Source: Bradyrhizobium erythrophlei (GTDB lineage Bacteria > Pseudomonadota > Alphaproteobacteria > Rhizobiales > Xanthobacteraceae). Taken from it: DNA of 64,000 bases. Shown in pieces: positions 24,759-32,625 of the stretch; positions within the stretch are counted from its first letter, which is position 1; the number at the start of each line of letters is the position of its first letter. The notes beneath the pieces were generated by a model. That model was not told the DNA's origin and searched no databases. It worked only from the letters and a program-made list of their open reading frames with translations. Made by a program: the position numbers and the translations under genes. Location: contig NZ_LT670817.1 of NCBI RefSeq assembly GCF_900129425.1, positions 620,001-684,000 on the forward strand, written 5' to 3'.

Positions 24759-26582
24759 ATGACTCGTCACGAATCTCCAGCTGTCCCTGAAGGCATCCGA
24801 TTCGCGCCGCGAGAGGTCGGGATCGAGAAGCGCCCTGACGGAACGCTCGTACTGCGGTCCCCGATCGGGTTCGAAAGCCCGCGATGGTCGATCCTTGATT
24901 TTATCCCGGAGTGGGCGGAGAAGGCGCCGCAGCGCGCTTTTCTGGCCCAGCGCGGCCGCGACGGCGAGTGGCAGAGGATTTCCTATGCTGAACTCTGGCA
25001 AAGGGTGCAGTCGGTTGGGCAGGCCATGATCGATCTGGGCGCCAGGCGCGGCGACAGGCTTGCCATTTTGTCCGGCAATTCGATCGAGCAGGCAATCGTC
25101 ATGTTCGCGGCGATGTCGGTCGGGGTCGTTGTAGCCCCGATATCTCCCAACTACTCGCTCATGCCGGGCGGCCTGGCTCGCTTGCAGGATATCGCAACGC
25201 TGCTTCGGCCCGCCTTCGCTTTCGTGCAGGATAGCGAGACCTATTCGGGCGCACGCAAGATTCCGGAGCTTGCGTCCGCGACGTGGATTGCGGCGGATCA
25301 GAAGGCTGGATCCGTGTCGATTCAGTCGCTTTATTCGACGCGTCCCGGCGCGGAGTTCGAGCAGGCCTTTCGTTCGATCGACCGGGAAGCCGCCGCCAAG
25401 ATCCTGTTCACCTCGGGTTCGACCGGGCTTCCCAAAGGCGTGATCAACACCCACAAGATGATGGCGAGTTCGCTGCAGATGGGGGCGTTGCTCGTATCGC
25501 CGCGTGAAGCGCCGGTGCAGGTCGAATGGCTTCCGTGGCATCACACCATGGGAAGCAACGTCATCCTGCACGGCATTCTGAAGCATGGCGGCACGCTTTA
25601 CATCGATGAGGGGCGTCCGGTCCCGCAATTGTTTCACAAGACGATTGCCAATTTGAAGGAAATATCGCCCACGGCCATGTTCAACGTGCCGGCGGGATAC
25701 ACGCTATTGTGCGAGGCGCTGGAAACCGACCAGGATCTGCGAACCAATTTTTTCCGGCAGCTCGACCGCATGAGTTACGCGGGCGCTGCGATATCACGGA
25801 CCACGCTGGACAAGCTCTATCAGCTGGCGAAGGCATCGACGGGCAGGCCTATTCCGGTGATGTCGGGTTACGGCACCACCGAAACGGCGCCCACGATCGC
25901 CACCACGCACTGGGCAACCGACACGCCGGGTGAGTTGGGACTTCCGGTGCCCGGGGTGGAATTGAAGCTCATCCCCGCCAGCGACACCTATGAGGCCCGC
26001 GTGCGCGGCCCCAATGTGACGCCGGGCTATCTTGGCCGGCCGGATTTGACGTCGGCGGCCTTTGACCATGAAGGTTTCTACCGGGTCGGCGACACCGTGT
26101 CGTTCATCGATCCTGCCAACCCGAACCGCGGCTTGCGCTTCACCGGCAGGGTTTCCGAAAACTTCAAGCTCGCCAACGGGACATGGGTGGCTGTCGGCAA
26201 TCTGCGCGCCGCGGCACTGGCCGCCACCCACGGTGTCTTGCGGGACGCCGTCATTGCCGGTGAAAATCGTCAATCTTGCGCCGTGCTGGGCTGGTTGAAT
26301 CCGGTCATGGCTAGGAAGCACGCCACCAATGCCGACGGCGATCTCAATTGCGACCCGGGCGTGATCGCATTTCTCCAACAGTGCCTTCGGCTTTACAATG
26401 CCGGTGTCGGAAGCAGCGAGCGCATCTGCGCCTTCACGCTCCTTGACGAGCCGCCCTCGCTGGCGGCCGGCGAGATCACGGACAAGGCCTACATCAATCA
26501 ACGCGCCGTCCTGATCAATCGGGCACCGCAGATGGAACTGATCTATTCGTCCGAGCCGTGCGGCCAGGTGATCGTCATTTAG
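24759..26582 (+). CDS. feruloyl-CoA synthase-like AMP ligase
   Basis: A 607-residue adenylate-forming enzyme with ATG at 24759 (AGGAG upstream). It has the long N-terminal region and the special motif order of the feruloyl-CoA synthase group: FTSGSTGLPKGVINTHKMM, VEWLPWHHTMGSNVILHGIL, GYGTTETAPTIATTHW and RFTGRVSENFKLANGTWVAVG (in place of the usual K(E)xxKxRG loop). Feruloyl-CoA synthases activate hydroxycinnamic acids and usually pair with an enoyl-CoA hydratase/aldolase; here the next gene is exactly such a crotonase, but truncated. Substrate could be a phenylpropanoid, not proven. Confidence 0.8.
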   Translation: MTRHESPAVPEGIRFAPREVGIEKRPDGTLVLRSPIGFESPRWSILDFIPEWAEKAPQRAFLAQRGRDGEWQRISYAELWQRVQSVGQAMIDLGARRGDRLAILSGNSIEQAIVMFAAMSVGVVVAPISPNYSLMPGGLARLQDIATLLRPAFAFVQDSETYSGARKIPELASATWIAADQKAGSVSIQSLYSTRPGAEFEQAFRSIDREAAAKILFTSGSTGLPKGVINTHKMMASSLQMGALLVSPREAPVQVEWLPWHHTMGSNVILHGILKHGGTLYIDEGRPVPQLFHKTIANLKEISPTAMFNVPAGYTLLCEALETDQDLRTNFFRQLDRMSYAGAAISRTTLDKLYQLAKASTGRPIPVMSGYGTTETAPTIATTHWATDTPGELGLPVPGVELKLIPASDTYEARVRGPNVTPGYLGRPDLTSAAFDHEGFYRVGDTVSFIDPANPNRGLRFTGRVSENFKLANGTWVAVGNLRAAALAATHGVLRDAVIAGENRQSCAVLGWLNPVMARKHATNADGDLNCDPGVIAFLQQCLRLYNAGVGSSERICAFTLLDEPPSLAAGEITDKAYINQRAVLINRAPQMELIYSSEPCGQVIVI

Positions 26583-26633
26583 GAGATTGTGTGAGGTTGC
26601 GACTTCGGTGGATTCAAAACGGGAGTGATTGAA

Positions 26634-27224
26634 ATGGCAGAAGGTCGGATCGAAATCGACACCGGAACCAGCGAGCTGTTGTGCGAAATCCGCGACCGCG
26701 TCGCGCTGATCACGCTCAACCGCCCCGAGGCGCGCAACGCGCTTTCTGATCATCTCACGCCCGCCTTGCGGCGCATGATCAAGCAATGCGGCGATGACCC
26801 GAACGTCGGCGCGCTTCTGATCACAGGCGCGGGCGCTGCCTTTTGCGCCGGCGGCGACGTCAAGGGAATGGGTTGCAATTCGAACAAGGCCGACATGGCG
26901 TTTGAAGATCGCGTTGCTGATCTGCGAACCAAGCAACGCACCTTCACCGGGGCTCTGGTGGCGGTGAGGAAGCCGACGATTGCCGCGCTGCCGGGACCCG
27001 CGGCCGGCGCCGGGATGGCGCTTGCGCTTTCGTGCGATATCCGCATTGCCGGCGGCAGGCTGCGTTACGTCCGCACTATCAAAAGCGCACTACACGCGCA
27101 GGAGCAGCGTGCTCGCCGGCCGTTCAGGTGCGGGGACACTATGCTCGGTGCCGCGCGCAGTGCCGAAAACCTAAGTCGGAATAATCAACTGCACCCGGTT
27201 GTATTCCCGCACTTATATTATTAG
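26634..27224 (+). pseudogene. truncated enoyl-CoA hydratase/crotonase
   Basis: The ATG at 26634 (GGGAG upstream) opens a normal crotonase: CEIRDRVALITLNRPEARNA, GAGAAFCAGGDVKGM (oxyanion loop) and GPAAGAGMALALSCDIRIA. After about residue 140 (near 27053) similarity stops, where the family would continue with about 110 more residues including the catalytic glutamate region. The rest of the frame (GGRLRYVRTIKSALHAQEQ...) is non-homologous, and its end lies inside the MITE-like element. The enzyme is very probably inactive, leaving the upstream pathway without its hydratase at this locus. Confidence 0.8.
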
Positions 27225-27292
27225 TGCGCAAACATTCGTGTGTATGTAGAGGCATTTAGGTCTCGGCATATTTCTCCACGATATTCCGACTT
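27173..27292. mobile_element. candidate 120-bp MITE
   Basis: Perfect 11-bp terminal inverted repeats, aagtcggaata at 27173-27183 and tattccgactt at 27282-27292, bounded by CCT on both sides (27170-27172 and 27293-27295), which could be a 3-bp target duplication. The interior is clearly AT-richer than its surroundings and contains a small internal hairpin (gcact...agtgc). A third copy of the end, aagtcggaata, follows at 27298-27308, making a further hairpin with the right end. No coding sequence. Confidence 0.5.
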
Positions 27293-27389
27293 CCTGTAAG
27301 TCGGAATACGCTGTCCGGCAAAGATGCTCGGCTCACGCAGGGATCAGGACGTCTGCCCCCGCGCCGGGGTTTCTATTTTTGGGTCGCAG

Positions 27390-27611
27390 ATGTCAGCGGA
27401 ATGGAGAAAGAGCCCGTCCGGCCATACCTTCGACGCCGACGTCCTGCGTCTCGATACGTTTTACTATCAGGACGCCTGGCGATGGTGCGTTACAGACACC
27501 AGCGACGTCGTAGTGGCGCAGGGCGTCGCGGACGACAAAGAGGACGCCAAGGCGAAAGCAGTCGCATGGGCACGCGAACGCCTTACCACGGCCTTGCGGC
27601 AGCTTCCCTAA
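27390..27611 (+). CDS. 73-residue hypothetical protein
   Basis: A short acidic/aromatic protein: MSAEWRKSPSGHTFDADVLR then WCVTDTSDVVVAQGVADDKE and a C-terminal helix ending ALRQLP. It has reasonable codon use, but the ribosome site before ATG 27390 is weak. Similar small proteins appear in rhizobial plasmid and island DNA as far as I recall; no function is known. It ends convergent with the helicase fragment, overlapping by 4 nt. Confidence 0.4.
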   Translation: MSAEWRKSPSGHTFDADVLRLDTFYYQDAWRWCVTDTSDVVVAQGVADDKEDAKAKAVAWARERLTTALRQLP

Positions 27612-28174
27612 GACGCGCCTGATCGATGCGCGCCGATGTCTCGAGATTGTAGTGGGGCCCCGGAGCTTCCGAACGACCTCCAAGTATATCCCACCGTTCT
27701 GCGCTCGTCGGCGTACGGCCGCTGCAAGGCTTCCTGCATTGTCTCCGGTAGCCCGACGATGATGACCTGCTGTCGGGCGCGCGTGACCGCGGTGTAAAGC
27801 CACGACGGATCGAGCAGCCGGCTCGGTGGCAAGGCGACAATGACGTAGTCCGCTTCCGAACCCGGGGCCCGGTGGCAGGTCAGCGCGTAGCCGAGCGACA
27901 GGTCGACCAGATCCTCGGCCGGGAAGACATGTTCGTCTCCGTCGAAGACGGCGGTGAGACACTGCGGGATCTGGCCGGGATGGACGAAGTTGACTACCAA
28001 CCCACCCCGATGCGCTGAGATCGCGCTCGTCAACGCGAACTCCTGTTCCCCCATCACCTGCGCAACGTGCTGGTGACGCTGCGGTCGAGCGCGTTTTCGA
28101 ACGAATGTATCCCGGGTAGCGGAGGAATTGCTCCGGAGCTGACTGTCGGGTTCTGAAGCTGAAGCGGTAACCAT
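27608..28174 (-). pseudogene. C-terminal fragment of a RecD/TraA-type helicase
   Basis: Residues about 75-147 match the final UvrD-like helicase segment of RecD2/TraA proteins: FPAEDLVDLSLGYALTCHRA, PGSEADYVIVALPPSRLLD and PSWLYTAVTRARQQVIIVGL. The helicase motif normally reads CHRAQGSE; here Gln is Pro. The preceding helicase domains are absent and the first 50 residues do not match the family. Most likely it is a leftover of a conjugative relaxase/helicase, consistent with an island or integrated plasmid. Confidence 0.65.
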
Positions 28175-28264
28175 CGCCGCTCGCCGCGAATCCGCGCCCC
28201 TTTCCAGTTTCCGGCCAATTGTTTATATTTACCACCGAAAATCGCATTTCATCGAGAGCAACCT

Positions 28265-28597
28265 GTGTCCAGCATCGTGACCATTGCCGAGAGGAAGGCC
28301 CGTGAGACCGCAAGGCGTCGCGCCGCGGCCGACCTTGTCATGTCCGAGATGAAGGCATTCGGTACTGAACATGGCGGAAGGTTTCTCATCTTCGGCTCGG
28401 CTGCCGAGGACAGGATGAAGTTCGACAGCGACTTGGACGTTGTCGTCGACTTCCCGGCCGAGCGGGAATTGGAGGCATACGACTTCGTCGAGGACGCCTG
28501 CCGCAGGCAGGACCTTCCGGCCGACATCCATCTGAAATCCACCTCCAGCAATGGATTTTTGGATCGCATCCGCAATCACATGGTCCAGGTGCCATGA
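28265..28597 (+). CDS. MNT-type nucleotidyltransferase (antitoxin of a HEPN pair)
   Basis: The 110-residue product has the minimal nucleotidyltransferase signature: GSAAEDRMKFDSDLDVVVDF, i.e. GSx9-10DxD, with metal ligands at DLD. In MNT/HEPN modules such as MntA/HepT this protein neutralises the HEPN ribonuclease by adding AMP to it. The gene overlaps the next one by ATGA (28594-28597), the usual translational coupling of these pairs. Confidence 0.8.
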   Translation: MSSIVTIAERKARETARRRAAADLVMSEMKAFGTEHGGRFLIFGSAAEDRMKFDSDLDVVVDFPAERELEAYDFVEDACRRQDLPADIHLKSTSSNGFLDRIRNHMVQVP

Positions 28598-29013
28598 GAG
28601 ACTCCAGGTGGACCGACGTCGACAGGGACATCGACCTTGCGCTGAAGCACTTCGGCATGGCTGACCGGATCTTCCAAGCCGACGGCTTCGACGCGCCCGA
28701 TCTGGATGGCTACAAGAGCTCGACTTCCTTCATGCACGCGATGGGGGCAGGCTACACGTCGGTCGAGAATGCCTTGAAGCGCATCCTTGACATCCTGGGC
28801 GAGACGCCGCCCTCGGGCGACGCTTGGCACAGGGATCTCATTGAACGCGTTTCGAGGCCCATGGGCGGAAGCAACGCGAGGCCTGCTTTTTTTGACGACG
28901 AAATGCGGCGCGACCTTCTCGAATGCCTGAGGATGCGCCACCGCGTCCACCACAGCGACTATGATTGCGGCACCGGGCATAGTTCATCCCCTACGCCTTC
29001 TTCAAATCATTGA
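28594..29013 (+). CDS. HEPN/HepT-like ribonuclease toxin, altered C terminus
   Basis: 139 residues, coupled to the MNT gene. SSTSFMHAMGAGYTSVENALK and the C-terminal DLLECLRMRHRVHHSDYD fit the HepT-like HEPN domain, where Rx4-6H is the RNA-cleaving motif (here RMRHRVHH). After DYD the frame gives a low-complexity tail (CGTGHSSSPTPSSNH), while another frame encodes APGIVHPLRLLQIIEIATSD, which looks more like the family's final helix. A small indel near 28968 may have replaced the end. The toxin may still be active because the motif precedes the change. Confidence 0.65.
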   Translation: MRDSRWTDVDRDIDLALKHFGMADRIFQADGFDAPDLDGYKSSTSFMHAMGAGYTSVENALKRILDILGETPPSGDAWHRDLIERVSRPMGGSNARPAFFDDEMRRDLLECLRMRHRVHHSDYDCGTGHSSSPTPSSNH

Positions 29014-29503
29014 AATTGCTACCTCCGATTTTCGCGCTTTGACGTGGGATAAACGTTGCCGGGCAAAGTACGTCCTCTAAAGCTGACCCCGGCGGGCATC
29101 GCAAAATGGCGGAAATTCCGCTATTTCGACTGAAAAGCCGCCGAATGACGGCGCGGAAGCGGCCCATTTTCCGGCGCGGGTCGCGCAAACTTCATGGCCC
29201 TCTTCACCATAGCCTCGACCGTCCACCGATCCGCAGCGACGTTCGCTTCCGCATGTGTGGATATCGATAAACTCCCTTCGGCACCGCCGCGGCGCCAGCT
29301 TCGAGTTCTCGATCATTAGCGGCTCAACCCGGGGGTGGGGCCGTGGTCCTGCGCACCGGAAACGCGGACGCCGAGGCGGTTAAGAAGCCGATCCATGGGG
29401 ATGTAGTCCAGCGGCCATGGAAGTGCTTCGACTATGACGATCTATGACCTTCCTCCTTGCCAATATGGGCACTATATTGTGCATAGTCACACGGAGGGTA
29501 ACA
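29014..29503. other. intergenic, no gene seen
   Basis: Nearly 500 bp between the MNT/HEPN pair and the VbhA/Fic remnant. Bases 29022-29060 hold what may be the lost C-terminal coding end of the HEPN gene in another frame. The remaining open frames have no ribosome sites or recognisable motifs. Confidence 0.4.
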
Positions 29504-29733
29504 TGAGCAACGGAGCAACCAGCAGGCAGCCGCTTCCTCCGCCAAGCCGGAGCGAGGCAGTTCGCTTTTCGATTGCCTCCACGATCATGGAAGGGCAGTC
29601 GGTCAGCGAGGATATGGAGCGGTTGCTCCACCAGTGGAAGGAAGAAGCGATCGACGACGACGAACTGATGCGTCGCGCTTTAGAGCCCGAACCTGCACTG
29701 GCTGACGAACCCGTCTACACGCCAGGTGAGTGA
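29504..29733 (+). CDS. VbhA-family antitoxin
   Basis: 76 residues. The block RFSIASTIMEGQSVSEDMER contains S-T-I-M-E-G (residues 26-31), the (S/T)xxxE(G/N) inhibition motif by which class I Fic antitoxins place a glutamate in the toxin's ATP site. The following DDDELMRRALEPE is the typical VbhA second helix. The next gene is the N-terminal part of a Fic toxin in the expected order, overlapping by 8 nt. Because the toxin has lost its catalytic core, this antitoxin has no local target. Confidence 0.8.
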
Positions 29734-30001
29734 TCCATATGTCCTCCCGAACGGGACTCTGCGAAATCGGTTCGGAGTAACTGACCAGGCCGAACTGGAA
29801 GCGCAAGAGAGCCGGGCAGTTTCGGCGCGGCAAACGCTTCTCGATGCGCATCCATACTCAGGTTCATTCGACTTCGCGTTCCTTTGCAGGATCCATCGCT
29901 TTTTGTTTCAGGACGTCTTTGACTGGGCGGGCGAGCCTAGATTTCATGATGCGAGCCGAGGGGGCCGACAACGAGTGGATCGCTGTCGGCCATGCGGATG
30001 A
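29726..30001 (+). pseudogene. truncated Fic-family AMP-transferase toxin
   Basis: GTG at 29726 opens SDPYVLPNGTLRNRFGVTDQ, then AELEAQESRAVSARQTLLDA and FLFQDVFDWAGEPR, the first 70 or so residues of VbhT/Doc-type Fic toxins. After DWAGEPR the frame is non-homologous and ends by 30001. The catalytic HPFxxGNGR loop is nowhere downstream. The toxin is therefore inactive, probably by deletion rather than point mutation. Confidence 0.75.
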
Positions 30002-30348
30002 CACCCCGGAAGATGCGGTCTCCGGAGAGCCTCTGTCCTTCATCAGCCGACGCTGGTGAAAGGATGCTCGCGAACCACGTTGCACCCCGAGCTGCGCGGA
30101 CGGGTAACGACCGAGACGGCCGGCGAGGCCGACGTCCATTTCGATCGCTTCCGACATCACGCGCCCGTGAGCTGCATCGAAAGCAGGCGGCGCTGACTCC
30201 ATAGGTCGCAGCTGCTTGCTGCAAGCTGCTGCATGCGCGCGACACCACGGCGCTGCCGCTGCACAGTCCTGTCTGAAGCGAAGGCCCCGCCGTTACCGGC
30301 GGGGCCTTCTGTAGGTGCACTGTACGTAGGCTTTCATGCCTAGTGTGG
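30002..30348. other. intergenic, holds a strong hairpin
   Basis: No supported gene; short frames lack start signals. The only clear structure is the 12-bp GC-rich stem listed at 30281-30308. Confidence 0.4.
30281..30308. terminator. strong GC hairpin, terminator-like
   Basis: A perfect 12-bp stem (aaggccccgccg / cggcggggcctt) with loop TTAC. There is no real T-run after it on either strand (CTGT follows), so it may be a terminator of the rho-independent type with a weak tail, or an RNA-end hairpin. Confidence 0.55.
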
Positions 30349-30723
30349 ATGATTTTTCCGAACGACACGGTTCCAAGCAGCGCCGAAATCGTCAGCAGCA
30401 TTCTGGCGCCCAACGGCCAACATAAAGCAGTTATGTTTTTTCTGGGCGGACCCGGCTTTGCACCTGGATCGCATGAATACGTAGGGGTTATTCCAACGGC
30501 ACAGGCCGACGTCACTGCTTGGGCCGACCGCAATAAGGTTTTCAAATCAGACTGTATGGCGCTGGGCCAGACCTACGATGAGATGAGAAAGAGCGTGGTG
30601 TGGAAATCGGCCCAAGCCCTGCAAATTATTTTAAATCCAAATCGAGGATGCGCGATCAATCTAAAAGATTACACTTTAGAGCAAGCGATACGTGTCCATT
30701 ACGTTGTTCCGTCTCTCGGATAG
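30349..30723 (+). CDS. hypothetical protein, unknown
   Basis: An open frame of about 124 residues from the ATG at 30349 (MIFPNDTVPSSAEIVSSILA..., FFLGGPGFAPGSHEYVGVIP, ending VHYVVPSLG). Codon and residue use look like real protein, more AT-rich than the core genes around it. There is no signal peptide, no membrane segment and no clear ribosome site, so the true start may be elsewhere or the 5' end may be missing. I do not recognise a family. Confidence 0.4.
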   Translation: MIFPNDTVPSSAEIVSSILAPNGQHKAVMFFLGGPGFAPGSHEYVGVIPTAQADVTAWADRNKVFKSDCMALGQTYDEMRKSVVWKSAQALQIILNPNRGCAINLKDYTLEQAIRVHYVVPSLG

Positions 30724-30876
30724 CTGAGAGATGCCTACCGCCATAGTAGCCGGCGGCCAGCACGGCGTATCTGAGGCGCGCGAGCGATCTGGAGACCGGC
30801 CTCAACGGCGTGAAGGTCATTCCGACATGACGTCGGCCACGGCGCCGCATTTGCCATCGCCGACAAAGGGTTTAAC

Positions 30877-31485
30877 TCAGGCGTTGCCTTTCGGCGCGCG
30901 CGTGAGCAGCGTGTCGAAATCGAGCTTGCAGTATTCGACAAGCCGAAGTTGGCCGGCGAAGACAGATCGGACCACGGCGTCATAGCCATATCCGCCGAGG
31001 GTCGATTTCTCGACGAGTTCGCCAATACTAGCCTGGCCATTCATCTTGCGGATGACCTTGGCGAGGGCCGCGTCGTTCTCGGCACAAAGATCGCGAGTCT
31101 CCATGTTGACGGCTTGCACGTTAAAGAGATTGACCCGGGAGAGCTTCTCCTCGGTGATGAGGACGAGGAAGTCCGCAACCGAGGGCGAGATCTGTTCGGC
31201 TACGAGCTCGACGATACGGTCGATGCCAGATACCGCAATCAATGCGGACGGCTTGACCGCGGCAAGCAAACGCTTGCCGTCGGTAGTGGTGAAGCGGAAA
31301 TCGAAGATGTGCCGGCGCTTGCGGCCAGCGTCGTCGATGTAGGTGATCGCGGGCGGCTGCTCGGCGACTTCGAGGATATCCGGTCGCAGCCTGCCAACCA
31401 CCAAGCAGCAGCGCTCGAGAGCGCCCTCGTAGCAGACCTGGTGTAGGTCGAAGGTACGCAGTGGTAAGGCAGAATGGATGCTCAT
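30877..31485 (-). CDS. TnsA-like endonuclease, without the rest of a Tn7-like transposon
   Basis: The 202-residue product has the TnsA N-terminal restriction-enzyme pattern: YEGALERC (acidic residue of the first helix), DILEVAEQPPAITYIDDAGR, then KRRHIFDFRF (Asp62) and GKRLLAAVKPS (Lys78). TnsA uses a Glu-Asp-Lys set to nick the 5' ends in cut-and-paste transposition; these positions are kept, with Ala two before the Lys where TnsA has Gln. The C terminus (ASIGELVEKSTLGGYGYDAV) looks like a winged helix. No TnsB, TnsC or targeting gene is in the window. Start at 31485 or GTG 31494 behind AGAGG. Family call from pattern, not from search. Confidence 0.55.
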   Translation of the reverse strand: MSIHSALPLRTFDLHQVCYEGALERCCLVVGRLRPDILEVAEQPPAITYIDDAGRKRRHIFDFRFTTTDGKRLLAAVKPSALIAVSGIDRIVELVAEQISPSVADFLVLITEEKLSRVNLFNVQAVNMETRDLCAENDAALAKVIRKMNGQASIGELVEKSTLGGYGYDAVVRSVFAGQLRLVEYCKLDFDTLLTRAPKGNA

Positions 31486-31588
31486 AACCTCCACCTCTTT
31501 TCAATCCGAGGCGCGACCGTAGCTGAATCAAAATGGCTCGCCGCTGACTGTTCGCGTCGAGCCATTTTGCTTTTCACTCACCCCCCTA

Positions 31589-31625
31589 CGAAAGTAGCGG
31601 GCGAACTATTAGGGGACGTACTATG
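31589..31625. repeat. 37-bp transposon-end-like repeat, copy 1
   Basis: Starts cgaaagtagcgggcgaacta and contains two tandem near-copies of a 14-bp unit of form GGGxCGxAxTATTA. Identical to the copy at 32192 at 31 of 37 positions, same orientation. It lies 104 bp upstream of the TnsA-like start, where Tn7-type right ends with TnsB sites are found. Confidence 0.6.
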
Positions 31626-32191
31626 GTCGGCGCTGCAACGTCTTTTGGGGTGCGTTACAGTTACAGAACTGTCATCTGCAACCTGTTGTGGAACCACTCG
31701 TATCGCACTTCATGCAGGTCCCATTCCGCACCAGCGTGGAATGCCGCCCTCGCTGCACATCTCGCTTTAGCAGTAGTTCGCCCCGGCGAGCCGGGTTTGG
31801 TCCAAGTTACGCTTCGCGCTTCTCGGCTGGCGAAACCCGTGCTCGGGCTCCGCGGTTTTCAGCGCGGTCGCGGCGTCGCCGTGGCGAGGAGGGCGGTCGG
31901 GCCGGAGGAGGGGCGATCGCGGTGAAGTTGCCAAGTCAGCGGTTCAAATCCAACGAAATGCCCGTCGCTCCCGACCGTGTGTGCCCGATACGCAGCTTCA
32001 CGCCGCTCGGAGCCAGCCCCAATCGGGCGGCCACTCCGGGCAGGTGTCGCCGATCGAAGCGAGCACGTCCCGCACCTCCGCGACCGCCGGACACCTTCAG
32101 GGCGGGTCCACATGCCTCAAAGGGCGTTACACAAGAAAACCCCAGCCGTTGCCGGCGGGGGTTCGTAGTTTTTGACCAACACTGCACCCTG
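31626..32191. other. intergenic between the two end-like repeats
   Basis: No convincing gene in this 566-bp stretch; several frames are open simply because of high GC. A hairpin at 32138-32163 (aacccc a gccg / cggc g ggggtt, one mismatch) could end transcription. Confidence 0.4.
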
Positions 32192-32228
32192 CGAAAGTAG
32201 GGGACGTATTATTAGGGCACGAACTATG
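32192..32228. repeat. 37-bp transposon-end-like repeat, copy 2
   Basis: Starts cgaaagtaggggacgtatta and again holds two tandem GGGxCG(A/T)A-type units. Direct repeat of copy 1, 603 bp away. Confidence 0.6.
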
Positions 32229-32489
32229 CCCGGGCGCCGCACTCCCTGTGTCCCACGCTACGAAGGAGGGGCACGCTGCCTTCTAGCCGTCCGGTACGCG
32301 GCGTTCGTAACGCTCTTATGGGATGTTTGACGCACTTTATGAGATGCACGACAGCAGATAGTCGGGCGGGAACAGCCCGCCGCTACGGTGAAGCTGACGT
32401 ACTGTCGCTGGGACAGGCGCTTGCTCACCCGTTTTCTGTGGAAAACGGATGGCATAGAATACCGAACTGCCCCGGCCTATCAATGCGGG
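32229..32489. other. intergenic, no gene seen
   Basis: Short frames only; none has a ribosome site or family resemblance. Confidence 0.4.
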
Positions 32490-32530
32490 GAGTCAGTTCT
32501 TGCGAATCCGAGTCAGTTCTGTTGCGAACC
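32490..32530. repeat. tandem 20/21-bp direct repeat beside the tRNA gene
   Basis: gagtcagttcttgcgaatcc at 32490-32509 is followed at once by gagtcagttctgttgcgaac at 32510-32529. The pair ends 20 bp from the tRNA 3' end, where integrase arm sites often lie, though nothing here proves that role. Confidence 0.55.
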
Positions 32531-32549
32531 GACACATGACTGATTTCAT

Positions 32550-32625
32550 TGGTGGGCCCGGCAGGACTCGAACCTGCAACCAGACCGTTATGAGCGGCCG
32601 GCTCTAACCATTGAGCTACAGGCCC
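32550..32625 (-). tRNA. tRNA with CAT anticodon, probably tRNA-Ile2 (lysidine-modified)
   Basis: 76 nt including the encoded CCA. Acceptor GGGCCTG/CGGGCCC, anticodon stem GGCCG/CGGTC, loop CTCATAA giving anticodon CAT. The arm GGCCGCTCATAACGGTCTGG resembles Escherichia coli ileX more than the elongator or initiator tRNA-Met, hence the Ile2 call. Its 3' end faces the accessory half of the window. Confidence 0.85.

Noticed and set aside
31626..32191. Several overlapping open frames between the end-like repeats
   Set aside because: Codon use is random, frames open on both strands because of GC content, no ribosome sites.
32550..32625. Calling this tRNA an elongator tRNA-Met
   Set aside because: Anticodon CAT fits, but the anticodon arm and acceptor match the Ile2 (lysidine) type better; certainty needs a profile comparison.
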